Assembly (NCBI RefSeq): GCF_030272615.1
Contig: NC_081405.1
Coordinates: forward strand, 155,417,613 to 155,481,612
Direction of reading: 5' to 3'
Length of the DNA: 64,000 nucleotides
Source of the DNA: Cryptomeria japonica
Lineage: Eukaryota; Streptophyta; Pinopsida; Cupressales; Cupressaceae
The notes below the pieces were generated by a model. It was given only the letters and a program-made list of their open reading frames with translations. It ran no database searches and had not been told where the DNA came from. The translations under genes and the position numbers were made by a program. Shown here piece by piece: positions 22,601 to 34,265 of this stretch. Each line of letters begins with the position of its first letter. Position 1 is the stretch's first letter.

Positions 22601-23809
22601 ATCTTTTGGGCAGAAGGAAGCTCATTTTTCATACAAGAAACAAGCAATCAGCCAATCTTAACCAATTTCCACACTAATTCTAAATCTTTGGCAATCAATG
22701 GAGGATTTGAAACCAAAAATTACATGAAGAACATCCAAGCCCATTTTTGTAAAATTTAAACAATAACCAATTGATAACTAGAATTCCTACCTCAATAAGC
22801 ATTCCTGGAAAGGATCTGATGAAGAGCCCCAACCTGCAGCACAAGAAATCCTTCTCCTCCCAAAATCCCTAAATCTTTCATCCAAAATATTTTCCAAAAT
22901 ATATTTTTCTCCAAAAAAATTCAATCCCCAATATTTTCCAAAAGTCTAGGTTATATGGAAAAGTTTGACCAAAAATCTCATTTTTGGATTTAAAAATAAA
23001 AATAAATCACAAAAATATTTATTTTCCAACTATCTCAATATATTTACTTGATTTTCAATCTAAAATTGATTTCTTCAATTAACTGAAATTAACCTTTCTA
23101 ATTTAAAAAGCCAACAGAATACAATTAATTCTATTGCAATTAAATTCAAAACTTTCTTTTTCAACAGCATATACAAAATGCATTTAATATTTAAATTCAG
23201 CCATGTAATTTAACTTGCTCCTAAACTGACTCGAGCAATTCAATATTAACGATAATCGCATAACAAAACCCTATTTAGTTTAGTCCATTAATCTTTAATG
23301 CATGAACACATACTTAATCAAATTAAATACTAGCGACTAAATTACTCAATTTAACCATACACACCAAACACGCAAACCAAGAAGGTCAACCAAACAAACA
23401 ACTTGCAAACCCAAACAATAAGGGAATACTGATGATGACCGACGATGCTCACTTGGGCACGACTATGGTCAACTAGGGTCTTACGACCACCTAATCCAAC
23501 TCTAAGGATTAAAGAGGTACACTCAAACCTGCAAATCCAAGTGAACATGAACCTTGCACTCATGCGGTGTTGTACCTGAAATCTCCTACAACCAAGAGTC
23601 ATACATGCATACATATATAAACTTAATGAAAGCGTTAGCCCGATATTAATACCACGAAATAGGAACACTAAACAACTTGCATACAACTGGTGCAAAAACC
23701 ACATTAACAGATATGCACTAAATCAACACATCTGACTATAATCATTATATTATGATAAACTAACCAAGATTAAACTAAGATTAGAAATTGATTAAGGCAT
23801 TGGTACTAC
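19690..23809. mobile_element. 4.1 kb secondary insertion flanked by a 9-bp direct repeat
   Basis: ATAACCTAT occurs at 19681-19689 and again at 23810-23818. Removing the intervening 4120 bp rejoins sequence leading into the ATG at 23842. The insert starts AATGCCCCACCAGGAAACC and ends CATTGGTACTAC. It contains no supportable gene, only AT-rich DNA, an extreme AT block (21780-22120) and a GC-rich block (22136-22305). No terminal inverted repeat was recognised. A 9-bp duplication is typical of Mutator-like elements; a solo LTR of an unidentified family is the alternative. Confidence 0.6.
22136..22305. repeat. GC-rich block of palindromic 39-41 bp units
   Basis: This island of high GC lies inside strongly AT-rich DNA. 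Units contain GGGAGCACRCAGCCCCCATGG followed by GGGAGCG or GGAAGCG and TTCCCAAA, with spacing of about 39-41 bp. CCCATGGGG and GGGAGCTC type inverted repeats recur, so strong hairpins are expected. Confidence 0.7.
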
Positions 23810-23841
23810 ATAACCTATCAAATTTTTACTCAAGATCTACC

Positions 23842-26800
23842 ATGGCGCCCAAGATCCAAGACCCTGTAGTTGTCCAAAATGTGGAGAAGCCATCTTTGAA
23901 GTATTCCCTAACTCCTAAAGTTGCCTTAGAATCGGATGATAAAACTGCATTTTCACTCATCCCGGATCGAGTCTTATTGGTAGAAGATGTCAGATTCTTT
24001 ACCAGGTGCCGTGTTGAGGAACTCGGTCATGTAGAGATTAGTGACACATATGATGAACTGTGCACTGACGGCAAACTGGATAGTAAATTTGAACATATCA
24101 GAATCAAGGGATTAACTGAAGCCCTAGTTTATCCTCGTGTGTTCAAACCCCAATGGGTTAAGTTTGTATTGAGCAGAGTACATGACGATTTCATGTGGCT
24201 ACAAGAGCAACCGTTCAAGATCACAAAGGAAGTCATTCATCTGATCACCGGATATCCCATCTACGATCATGCTCATGCATAGAAAATGATATCACAAAAG
24301 GAGCTAATCAGTCTAACCAGAGTCGAATCTGATTACCAAGGATTGAAATTGAATAATGTCACTGATGCTAAACTAAAATTTGCAATCAGAGTCACTGGTT
24401 ACTGTTTCTTCCAATCTGCAAGGGAAAACAGTGTACCATGTGCTGTAGTGGACCTGGCCTACAAAATAGTAAAGAAGGGAATGAAAGTAGACTTGTGTGA
24501 AGTACTACTAAAGAACTTCTTTGAGAACCTGAACACAATAAGGAAGCTGAAGAAGAACAACTCAGCAAACACACTCAAGTTCGATTCACTACTTGTCTGT
24601 ATGTTTTTCTATTTTGAAAAGTTCTTTCCCTCAGTCGGTAAAGTAGTATGGGAGCTACATCGACCTATCACTCATTAGATCAATGATTACATCAAGAAGT
24701 TAGGAGATAACTTTAATGATGTCATGGATGATTACTTTAGGAAATTCCAAGAGAAAATGCACAACAAGTACAGGATCCCACCACAGCTGGTTGAAAAATA
24801 CAAGGACAATATTTGTTTTGAAGTTGACACTGATTACTGCTATGTAAATGCTATTGAATCAAGGATTCAGTCATTGCAACCAATGGGTTATGAAATTGAT
24901 CATTACATTACACAACAACAAATTGATGCCTACCTATCATTGCCAAGGCATGCAACTGAACTAAGGTATGGAACCTATGAAGAGGTAAAGGAGAAAGTAA
25001 AAATGAGCATTGTAGTTCCTAAGGCTACAAGGAAAGCAACAAAGATAATAAAAGCTTTATCTGAGAAATTCGGAGAAGAATCCTCATCTACACCTATCAA
25101 AGGCAATCTTGCCATTACCGAGGAAGAATCAAAAGCATAGGAGGCTACAATAACATTAAGCACATAGTTGCCAAAGGGAAAAGTTCTAAAAAGAAAGAAA
25201 TAGGACATTTCAAAGGCCCTACCGACTCCACCAACAAAGAGACCCAATACTAGAGCATCAGCTGCATCACTGAGCAAGAAACGAAAGACTATTGCCACTC
25301 CTAAGGTAACAAAGACTTACAAGAAATCTACTCGGAGACTCATTTTGGCAAAAGAGTCGAGTGATACAGAGTCTGATGATGCTAATAAATTCCAGATTGT
25401 GAAGAGCAAAAAGGCAAACATTCACAGTGTTGAAAACTTTTGTGCCAATCTTAAGGAATACAGTGGGTTTCCAGGATTTAGATATGTTAAGTATGAGTCT
25501 AGGAACAATGATGAGAAATGACAGATTGAAGAAGCTGTCATATGTACACTTTTGAAGTTTCGGTTAGCACCATTGGAACTAGCAAAGTCACTTCCAAGTG
25601 AACTCTACTCACATATTGATAATAGATGGAAATATGCAATGGATTCAGAGAGACAAATAAGAGAAAGAAGTCTTGTCCACTTATTTCTTGACATGTCTGT
25701 AGCTGAAATCAAGGAGCATTTGTCCACATACAATTCAAAATTTCTTGTGAAACAGAGAGCCTTAAAATTGATGAATGGGCTATATATTGATGTGGAGAAT
25801 GAGACTAAGGCCAAGTGGCAGGAGATCTTCAAACAAAAGGATGTCGGTGAACAATCTCAAATTGAAATTGATGATGTCACCAAGCAAGATCCAGATGTCA
25901 TCGAGCAAGGTCTAGACCCGGTTGACACAATACAAATTGATGAAGATGTAATGGATGAAGCCGCAAGAAATGATTGAAGGCACCACTTATGCAAAACTTG
26001 TGTCTAGTGAATCAGTCTTAGAACAAGTTCAGCCTTATCCGTCGGTGAAGCCAACAGTACCAACTGAAGCCCCCAAGGACACTGAACAAGTTACCAAAGG
26101 TAACAAATCTGAAGCTGCAGAAGATGCAGGTAACAAATCTGAAGCTACAACAGACACAACAAAAGATCAATCGTCTCAGGGACAGATAAGCAAAACAAAT
26201 ATTACAGCAGAGATGCCTAGCACTGAGCCATCCAAAGACACTGCAACTGCTACAGGAACAGTACAAAGTGTTGCATCTACCGAGCAACCTACCGAGGGAC
26301 ATAACGCCTCACAAGCACTTGTCTTAGTGCCTGAGACAAAAGGAAAAGAGAAAAAGGTGAGAAAGCATGGTTTTAAATTTGACTTATCTAAACCGATCGT
26401 GTTGCCCAATGTCGACATCTCCAAATTAAAAGGGCAAGCACTCACTGAATTTGGTGAACTATGCAAAGTAAAGGCCGAATAGGAGAAACAACTAGCAATA
26501 TAGAAAAAGAACAAGGTACTTCAAAAGGTTAGGACACTACTCATAGAAATGCTACCATCAGCAATAGTGTCTACCGATGCAGCCATCCATATTCAGTTGG
26601 ATGAACTCCTTAATCAGATTGAAACATCCAGAGTTGATGCATCTGAATACCTAAGCAAGCTCAATGATAAAGAGCTCACAACAAAAATGATAGAGGAAGT
26701 CCAAAAATCAATTGCTGTTGGCAAGGTAAAACTTGTCAAATTCATTGCTGAGTTGACCCCTCAACTCAAGCACATTCTTTATTTATTCTAGAAATTGTGT

Positions 26801-27232
26801 ACATTTTCTTTATTTATTAAAGACATCAAAAATAAAACAGATGCAATTGAGAAAGAGATCACCGATCTCTCCTGCAAGTTGACCACTGAGCCTAATTCAG
26901 TTCAAACTTTTTACAAAAAGCTACAATAGCTCATGGCTCAATAGTTAGAACTGAAGAATGAAGAGCATAAAATTAGGATGGATATAATGACCCTTCAAAC
27001 ATTATTCCTTCCTCATCTCTCATCAGTCCAAGAGCAGCTTAACCGAGCTACAAGCTTATCAACTACCCAAGAGGGAAGCACTCTTGATGGCTTGATATCA
27101 CTCTTATCTGATATTCAAGCACATAACTCATTAATGGAAAGTCTCTAAGACTCACTCTCAGTCACCCTCACTGACGCCCGGACCAAGTATAAGATTATTT
27201 TTGATTAGTTACCGCCTCCGAATGCAAATTAA
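23842..27232 (+). pseudogene. Second ORF of the non-autonomous element (plant mobile-domain-like, degenerate)
   Basis: The long reading frame starts at ATGGCGCCC (23842). In-frame stops interrupt it at 24280, 24676, 25138, near 25165 and 25201, and at 25519. A frameshift near 25960 moves it to the frame of 25955-26482, and further stops follow up to about 27232. The N-terminal third (to ITGYPIYDHAHA and beyond) resembles, by general pattern only, the plant mobile or transposon-associated domains carried as extra ORFs by plant retroelements. The middle is Lys-rich (KKRKT, KKSTRR). The C-terminal part is Thr/Pro/Glu-rich and then helical. Function is unknown. It occupies the place of pol. A protein of similar character lies at 61.0-62.6 kb. 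Confidence 0.55.
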
Positions 27233-27610
27233 GTTTTTAATGTTTGTCAAAAAGGGGGAGTAATATTATGTTACTACACAGGGGAGGAAAGCCCAGCAAA
27301 GGGGGAGTAATTCTACACTTGGAGAATAGTATAGTTTTGATAACACAATTTTGAGTATTGTATACAAGGGGAGTCTACCGAGTAGAATATGCAGAATATA
27401 CAGAGCACACAAGTACAGTATAGAACCAAACCGAACATGCAAAATTTAGAGTTATGTACAGGATAATGATAAGGGGAGTATATCTACATATACTATTGAC
27501 TATTGTACATATTGTCAAGTATAGTCATTTTGTCAAGTATATATTTTTTTGAGTTATGACTTTGTAAGTAGTTTTTGTCAAACATCTCAACTAATGTCAA
27601 AAGGGGAGAC
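27233..27610 (+). promoter_or_regulatory. 3' untranslated region with polypurine tracts
   Basis: AAAAAGGGGGAG near 27250, CAAAGGGGGAGTAA near 27297, and AAAAGGGGAGAC directly before the LTR at 27611. The last is the plausible plus-strand primer. No gene is present. Confidence 0.7.
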
Positions 27611-28799
27611 TGTTACTACTTATCAAATTGCCCTTAGTTTCATATCCAAAGTCATACTATATTCTAGTCGGTTAGTATTATCAAATCATGCAGTCAGTAC
27701 ACACAGAGAAGCCGGTATGAACAATCTAGTTGGTTACTGAAGAAAGCAGTCACAGAACATAGTATTCACCGAGCTGTTTACTGAGTAAAGGTTCATGGCT
27801 ACCGAGTGGTAAAGGTAACTCACTGAGTTGATATTCACCGAGTGAAACGTCTTACTAGATACACTAAACCTGGACATGCACATGAAAATGTGTTACAAGA
27901 TCGAGGCACATCTAATCATTTTTTGCATTGGAAATTGCACTAGGAGATTGTGCATGATTACAAGATCAATCTAACCTATGAGATATTTTGTTTAATCGAA
28001 GAATCTTTTTGTAAGATCGAAGCAATGAATCAGATCACCGCTATAAGAGATCTATATATACAGCACATTTCTAGGGTTAGACATAAGGCGTGATATGATG
28101 TGATAAGAGATGCAATGAGATAGCAGTGTGTATACATGAAGGAAGACTGTTACAGAGACACAGAGAGGTCACCGAGAAGGTTATCAGTGAACAGTCAAAG
28201 AACAGAGTAAATAGAAGGGTTTACCGAGTTTCATTATGGATTACCAAGGTATGCTACAAGCTAGGTAATCTTATTCAGAGCACATAGAATCTGCTTTAAC
28301 ATTTTAGATGTAAAGTTGCAAATATTTGTAATGATTATATTGTAATATTTTGAAGTTGTAAGAGAAACCTTTAACAGGGTAAAAGACTCTAACCAAGTCT
28401 ATAAATTGTAAATCCTTTAACTATGTGCTACACTTTTGTAGTGTTGTACAAATCCTTTAGTAAGGTAGATCTAACTAATCGTAATACTCCTAACAGGGTA
28501 AGCTATTAGAAATAGCTAAATGTAGCTCTAACCGAGCATTCTTTATTATTGCAGTAGTGAAGTTGTGGGTGCCATCCCCACCGCTATTTTTTGCTCTAAC
28601 CAAGAGTTTCTGCGTGACCAAAATATATGTGTTATGGAGTGAATCATGTATGACTATTATCTGTTGATTATAGTTTTGTTTTATGTTACTACACTATTCT
28701 TTTTATGCATAATAGTAAGGTTATTACAAAGGAAAAGTTTTGGAGTATTGATTCACCCCTCCCCTCTTAGTACATTAGCTTTCTATATTGGGCCTAACA
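27611..28799 (+). repeat. Right LTR of the non-autonomous element
   Basis: 1189 bp, TGTTACTACTTATC to GGGCCTAACA, followed by the duplicated target CTATG at 28800-28804. Confidence 0.95.
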
Positions 28800-28804
28800 C
28801 TATG

Positions 28805-28910
28805 TCATTCTAGTCCTAGAACTAGGAGGATAACAACATTTGAGCTCATGTTCCAGCCCCTCTCATAAGAGAGTCAAGGTTTTCATTTCTCTAATACCAT
28901 ATTTGAAATA
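28805..28910 (-). mobile_element. Primer-binding-site side of the older minus-strand LTR element
   Basis: On the minus strand TGGTATTAGAG (complement of 28889-28899) resembles a tRNA-Met primer binding site with one C-to-T change. It follows a possible LTR end (TTTCA) by four bases. The sequence is the other flank of the 12 kb insertion. LTR extent to the right of about 28904 could not be fixed. Confidence 0.35.
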
Positions 28911-30180
28911 TGTGTAGAGATAGAGAATTCAAAATAATTTAAAATAAAATAGTATGTGTTTCATATATCTTATTCAATACATATTACATATATATATAAT
29001 TCCATATTCTATATTATAAGAAACCTCCTTCAACGAATCCTAAATATAATGAGTTGTTTAAACAACTCAACACATTCATAGGACTAATATAATAACCTAT
29101 TCAACAAACAATAAAAAACCTACCAAAATATTAATTTATGCATCCTATGATGCAATATTTCTAACATTTTTAAGTCATTAAATATCTTATTCTAGACATC
29201 CATAAATGTAGAATACAATAATTGTGTTCACAACCCACTTTAACCACTACTACTAGAACTCATCACCGCTCATGAATGTATTACAAATAATGGTAAGAAT
29301 TAAATATTACAAATTATTTTCCCCATACATTCTAAGTGTATTAGGGCACTTTCCAAGGATGTTGGAACCATGTCATAAGATTTACAAGGTAGATGACACC
29401 TTAATTCTAACAAATTGAATGTGTCCTTGCATGCTTGAGTTGATATATTTTCATATTTCTGTGTTGATAGAAGTACCTATGTTCATGTTTTTTTGTTGTT
29501 TGACTTGCACCCATAGGGTTTAGTAGAAAAATTCATTAGGATTACTTATATTAATCAATAAAGTGTGATGAATATAAATTAACTTGCAAGAATGTCTAGG
29601 TTTTTTAATATGAGGCTAGCTTATAGCCTTTAAAAACATCTAGTGAATAAATCTAAGGAGATTGGTTTGATCTTGGTGTTGTAGATAGTTTATAACCTAC
29701 CATTATAAGTGATTAAAGTTATAAGAAATAATATCACTTGTTCTTTATCAAACTCTCAAAGATATAAAAAAATTCCTTTTTCATTTAATTCTTAATATAA
29801 TATTTCAAATTATCAATTCCCATATCCTCTAAATTAATTAAGGTAAGTTATCTTATGCTTGATTTTTCATTTATTTAATAAGCTTCGATTTAGATCAAAT
29901 AGATTTTATTCTCTTAAATATGGGAGTATAGAAACCAATTAAAATATACACAAAGACAATCATAATGGTTACTAAAATGACTAAATATGGTTTTGTTAAT
30001 AGTTCAATATATTCCATCAAAATATTTTTTTATTACAAGTCAATTGCATTAAGCATTACATAATATTTTCTTTAACCAACCAAAAATTATTTTCTTAATT
30101 TTGAAGATACTATAAACTTATAACACATATCCATGAAATATTCCTTAGAACCATTATATAGACCAATATTAGAAAGAAAA
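28911..30180. other. AT-rich intergenic sequence downstream of the terpene synthase
   Basis: No gene seen. The left part may include an LTR of the older minus-strand element. The rest is unremarkable AT-rich DNA with short (TA)n runs near 28990. Confidence 0.4.
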
Positions 30181-30189
30181 TCTCATTAA

Positions 30190-30195
30190 TTTATT
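30190..30195 (-). terminator. Poly(A) signal of the terpene synthase gene
   Basis: AATAAA on the minus strand, about 94 bp after the stop codon, in a T/A-rich 3' flank. Confidence 0.6.
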
Positions 30196-30288
30196 AAAAT
30201 GAAAATTCTATTACATTTTAAAATGTCTCTTAGCTCAATGATAAAGTGACTTATATCAATGCAGAAATTGTTAAAATATATTCAAAGG

Positions 30289-33200
30289 TTACATGTTTAT
30301 AGGTTCAATGAGGATTTGAGTTACATGGTTTTGTATGTCTTTATTTGAAATACTAAAACCATCTCTCTCTTTGTAGAAATGTAGGTAACCTCTTGTGATG
30401 TCATAAGCATAATCCTTGCTACATGTTGGAACGCCATCATTTTTCAAGTACTCCCAATTTAATTCTTTGAGTCGTTCATCCAATAAATTCTTGATGTAAT
30501 CCAATGCATCTTCTTCAATGGATCCTGGATTATCTCTCATGTAACACGCTACTGATGAATTTGTTTCTCCTCGAGCTATCTCACCCTTCACAACCAAAGA
30601 TTGAATTTTATATTAAAATATATAAATTGAGCTCACATCAAACTCAACATTTCATTTTTTATGAATTTACGTATAATGCTATTAATATGAAACATAATTA
30701 TATTACATACCTTAAAGGATTTAATATCACCTCTTAGTCTAAGGCTCATACACAAGAGATCCATGAATCTTGATGGATAATCAATTTTTGGAAGAATATT
30801 TTCTGAAAGGATCTCATCTATTGTTAACACGGGTTGCAATGTGGTTGCACGAGTCCCTGAACTAACTGTTCCATTCTCAATGTGTTCTGCCAAAGTTGGT
30901 ATGTGACTTGTAGCAAGCCACTCAGCTTCTTGCATCATGGCATTTGCATAACCTTCCCACTACATAAACAAGCCATAGTTTTAAATTAGAAACAATAAAA
31001 GCATATCATTTCATTAAAAATATATAAAAAAACTAAGTTTAACACCATTTTTAGTGTTAAAAGATAAATAACCCACTAAAGTATACAACACCACAAAATA
31101 ATTTCGAAGTATTAAACAATTAGATAATATAAGGAGAAAGGTACTAATAGACATCCCAAAACACATTTAATAATTTTTTTTTAAAAAGGTGATACAACAA
31201 ATTTAAGAAAGATCAGACAAAAATTAAACAAATCTATATACACAAGCCTATTAATTTGTTTTATTAAATTATAAAGCTAAGTATTGATTCTATATTCAGG
31301 TAAAATTAAGATGTGTAGACTAAAGCAAATTATGTGATAAAATAAGAAAAATAAAATAGGTGAATTAAGTATTTCACATATAAAGAAGATGATTAAATAA
31401 AATATTTAGTAAAACTAAATTTAATTAATATGAAATCAAGCATTAATTTTTACTAATATGATATAAAAATACTTGAGCTTATAAGATTAATATGGCCCTA
31501 TGATTAAAAATCATAATTTAAAATAGATGATAATATCTAACGTTATGAAGCAAGTGGAAAAATATGAAATTAAAATAATATTTTAGGTTTTCTCTTTTAA
31601 AAATTAAGGTTGAACAAATATGATGACCTATTGCATATATTTATAAGATAGTTAAAGTAAATAAAATATTTCATTTATGTATAGGTAAAATTAATACTAA
31701 AATAACAAAAACCATATCCATACAACATCTCTAGAGGGGGTGAGAGTATCTCGTCCTTGAATCTTTTCAGCTTCTCGATCCATTTCATTGATTGTCTCAT
31801 ACAATGCCATATATAGAACTTTCATATATTCGGGAAGATGGTCTATAGATGTCGGATCCCACCTAAGAGACACATAGAAGATTATTATATCACAATCCTA
31901 TATAGATGTATTATTAGGTATAAGTTATAACTAGACAAATCATGATTTACCACTTACTTCTTGATAGCCTTTGTGAGGAGTTTCAATTCATCTATTGTTC
32001 CATATGTGTCGTATATATCATCTAAATATGTTGCAATTGAAGAGAACTTTGCTACACCATATCTAAATGCAGCATACCTCTCATCCTCACAAATAGCACA
32101 TGCCATAAAAAAATATTCTACATGACGATGGCGAGCGAATTCCAATTTAGACAAACCAGACTCCCTCCACCATCTGAAATACAACACCCATTTAAAAATA
32201 AATCACGCAAAACCTTGATTACTCATAAAACTACTAACCAATTTCTTCCTTTCAAAATTGAAAAATAAAAAATAGTAAAAATTAAATTAAATTAAATTTT
32301 ACGTATAATTATAAAATCTAATAATCAATGTCGCTAACTCACCTAGAATAAGTTTTAAGCTCTTGTTGATGCAGTGACTGAATCGCATTGAAGTCCATTT
32401 TAGCTAAAAGTAAAAGTTTCTCATTGCCCGCCATCCTAAGTAGCCAATTATCTTATTATAATTTTTTGACATATATATATATATATAAAAGACGTCGCAA
32501 ACCCATGAATGGAAAATACATTTATTTAATACTGTAAAAGGTGTTTCCACTACCTGGCCCACGATTCGTTTTCTCCATAGATCTGGATATATTTCTTTGC
32601 TTCCAATCTGGGCAGATTGTTGTACCAGCCATACTCCAGATTGAATGATATCTGGATATAACAATGATCTTATTATAATATAAACAAAGGAGTTTGTATG
32701 ATCTATATATAGGAAAAGAACAAGTTTAATTGTAAATGCCTCTGCACTTTAATTCATCAAAAAAATTGTAAATGCCTCTGCACTTCACAGAGGAGTCAAT
32801 CTTCTAGTCTTCTTAAGCTTACCTCTTGTAAAAGGTTTGAGCTGATCCCACTCTTCTCCATAGCTTGATTTAAATATGTAGTAGAGAATTCCTTAGCCTC
32901 GTCCAAAATTTTCTCCCCACGAAAAGCAATATGTGAAGCCCGAAACAGATTTAGAATACCTTTAATTTTATCCTCCTCTGTTTGCGCAGTGGAGCACAAG
33001 AACTGCCCATTTGCTGTTCTAAAGGCTCCCAACATTCCTGCCATTATAGTTTCCACAATATTGTGTTAGCAAATATAGCAATATCAAGTGAACCCAAAAA
33101 TCAGATTGAATATAGGTTAAAATGTTTCTTATTTTCACAAGGTATTTAGATTTATAACAGAGATTATACCTGGAGAAACAGGATATCTATGGAGTCTAAG

Positions 33201-34061
33201 AATCCGAAAGCCCAAGGCCGTGATGTTGAGATCTCTTTGGCATTCACCCCAATGCCTGTTGCATTCCTTTCAAACTGTTATATACATATTGATGGCACAT
33301 TGTTTACTATAATAAATAGCATTTTAAGATGTAGATAATCTTACAAGAGTCAGGTCCTTTTCAAAGAATTTGTTTAATTAATAAAAAGCAAACCTGTAAA
33401 TAAAATCAAGGGCTTCTTTAATTTCCTTTTGAAAATGTCGATCTATTCCAAGACGTTCAATATTATCAACGAGGCCAAGAAGTGGGGAAACATTTTCTGC
33501 AGATGCACTGAACATGTCTTTGATCTCGCTAATAAGACCTCCACAACGCTCAGCGTAGAGAGGAGCCTGTGAAATTCCAATAACAATGAATTTTTATACG
33601 ATTTTCATTTCATCACTTATAATCCCTTAAATCAATAGAATAAATAATTTTTTTTTCAATATTATATTTCATATTCAATCTCTGTATTGTAAACATTCTA
33701 CCTATTATTGACAGAAAGCTTACAAAATCTATCATCTAACAAAACTAAAATACAAAAAAACATAAAAAATGCTTACATAAAAGTTCTATCATCTGACAAA
33801 GCTTACAAAATCGGTTACCTCATAAGGATGCTTCGGAAGAGACTGTATAAAATCATCGCCCCACAAGTTGGGATGATGCTTACCAGTGCGCCGCAATGGG
33901 ATTTCTACTTTAGATAAGGCCTGATTTACGATAGGCTTTATAAGCTTTTTCCTTGGTATTAATGGCACTGCTTTACTGCAAACTTGAAGATTGTGGGACT
34001 TGGCAGGGTGAGATTTGAGGCAAAAGCCCAAATTAGGGGAAAAAGTGGTGATAAGAGCCAT
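30289..34061 (-). CDS. Terpene synthase, TPS-d1 type (probably a plastid monoterpene synthase)
   Basis: Ten exons on the minus strand: 33819-34061, 33394-33566, 33170-33255, 32823-33037, 32554-32651, 32343-32435, 31958-32173, 31724-31862, 30711-30959, 30289-30585. All nine introns are GT-AG, phases agree, and the sum is 1809 nt (602 residues), usual for a conifer monoterpene synthase with no extra N-terminal domain. Start is MALITTF at 34061. Residues 1-56 lack Asp or Glu until E53 and are Ser/Lys-rich, a likely plastid transit peptide. RR at 57-58 with W67 forms RRX8W. The class I metal motif DDIYD is at 354-358. The second metal motif is GDIKSFKGE at 498-506. No DXDD motif is seen. [20 protein letters not shown] and [18 protein letters not shown] are N-terminal domain landmarks. 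It should ionise a prenyl diphosphate, most simply geranyl diphosphate; product unknown. A sesquiterpene role is possible but less likely given the transit-like N-terminus and RRX8W. The gene appears intact. Confidence 0.93.
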
Positions 34062-34133
34062 TGCAAGCAAAATTTGTTTGTTGCTTTTTTACAGAGAGAA
34101 TTGAATGTTGCAAGGAATGCTAGTTTGTTTCCA

Positions 34134-34140
34134 ATTTATA
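34134..34140 (-). promoter_or_regulatory. TATA box of the terpene synthase
   Basis: TATAAAT on the minus strand about 73 bp upstream of the ATG, implying a leader of roughly 40-45 nt. Confidence 0.6.
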
Positions 34141-34192
34141 GAGAAAAATCATTTGTGAAAAGGGAAGTTGCAAAATTTTCTAGTTCTTTTAG

Positions 34193-34198
34193 CACGTG
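34193..34198 (-). promoter_or_regulatory. G-box upstream of the terpene synthase
   Basis: The palindromic CACGTG lies about 53 bp upstream of the TATA box. G-boxes bind bHLH/bZIP factors and are common in jasmonate- or light-responsive promoters. Function here is inferred from position only. Confidence 0.4.
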
Positions 34199-34265
34199 TA
34201 GAATCTGGTTTTCTACATCTCCCTCGTGCGTTGAAATAGGAACCATGTCTTTTGGCGAGGTTTAA

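Larger units (their letters stand above)
16630..28799 (+). mobile_element. Large non-autonomous LTR retroelement without pol
   Basis: It is bounded by two 1189-bp LTRs, with a perfect 5-bp target duplication CTATG at 16625-16629 and 28800-28804. It carries a primer binding site, a zinc-knuckle gag-like ORF, a long second ORF and a purine tract. No protease, integrase or reverse transcriptase motif was found in any frame between the LTRs. It is 12.17 kb long including a 4.12 kb secondary insertion, or about 8.05 kb without it. It would depend on an autonomous partner. The LTRs differ at roughly 3-5% of sites by eye, mostly transitions. Confidence 0.85.

Noticed and set aside
24392-24574. Minus-strand ORFs opposite the second ORF of the 12 kb element
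   Set aside because: Antisense shadows of the plus-strand frame, Ser/Leu-rich, with no independent support.
30289-33056. Separate small genes at each terpene-synthase exon
   Set aside because: The ORFs join in phase through GT-AG introns into one 602-residue protein; they are exons, not genes.
34062-34070. Upstream start giving [10 protein letters not shown] for the terpene synthase
   Set aside because: The codon there is TTG, not ATG; the first ATG is at 34061.
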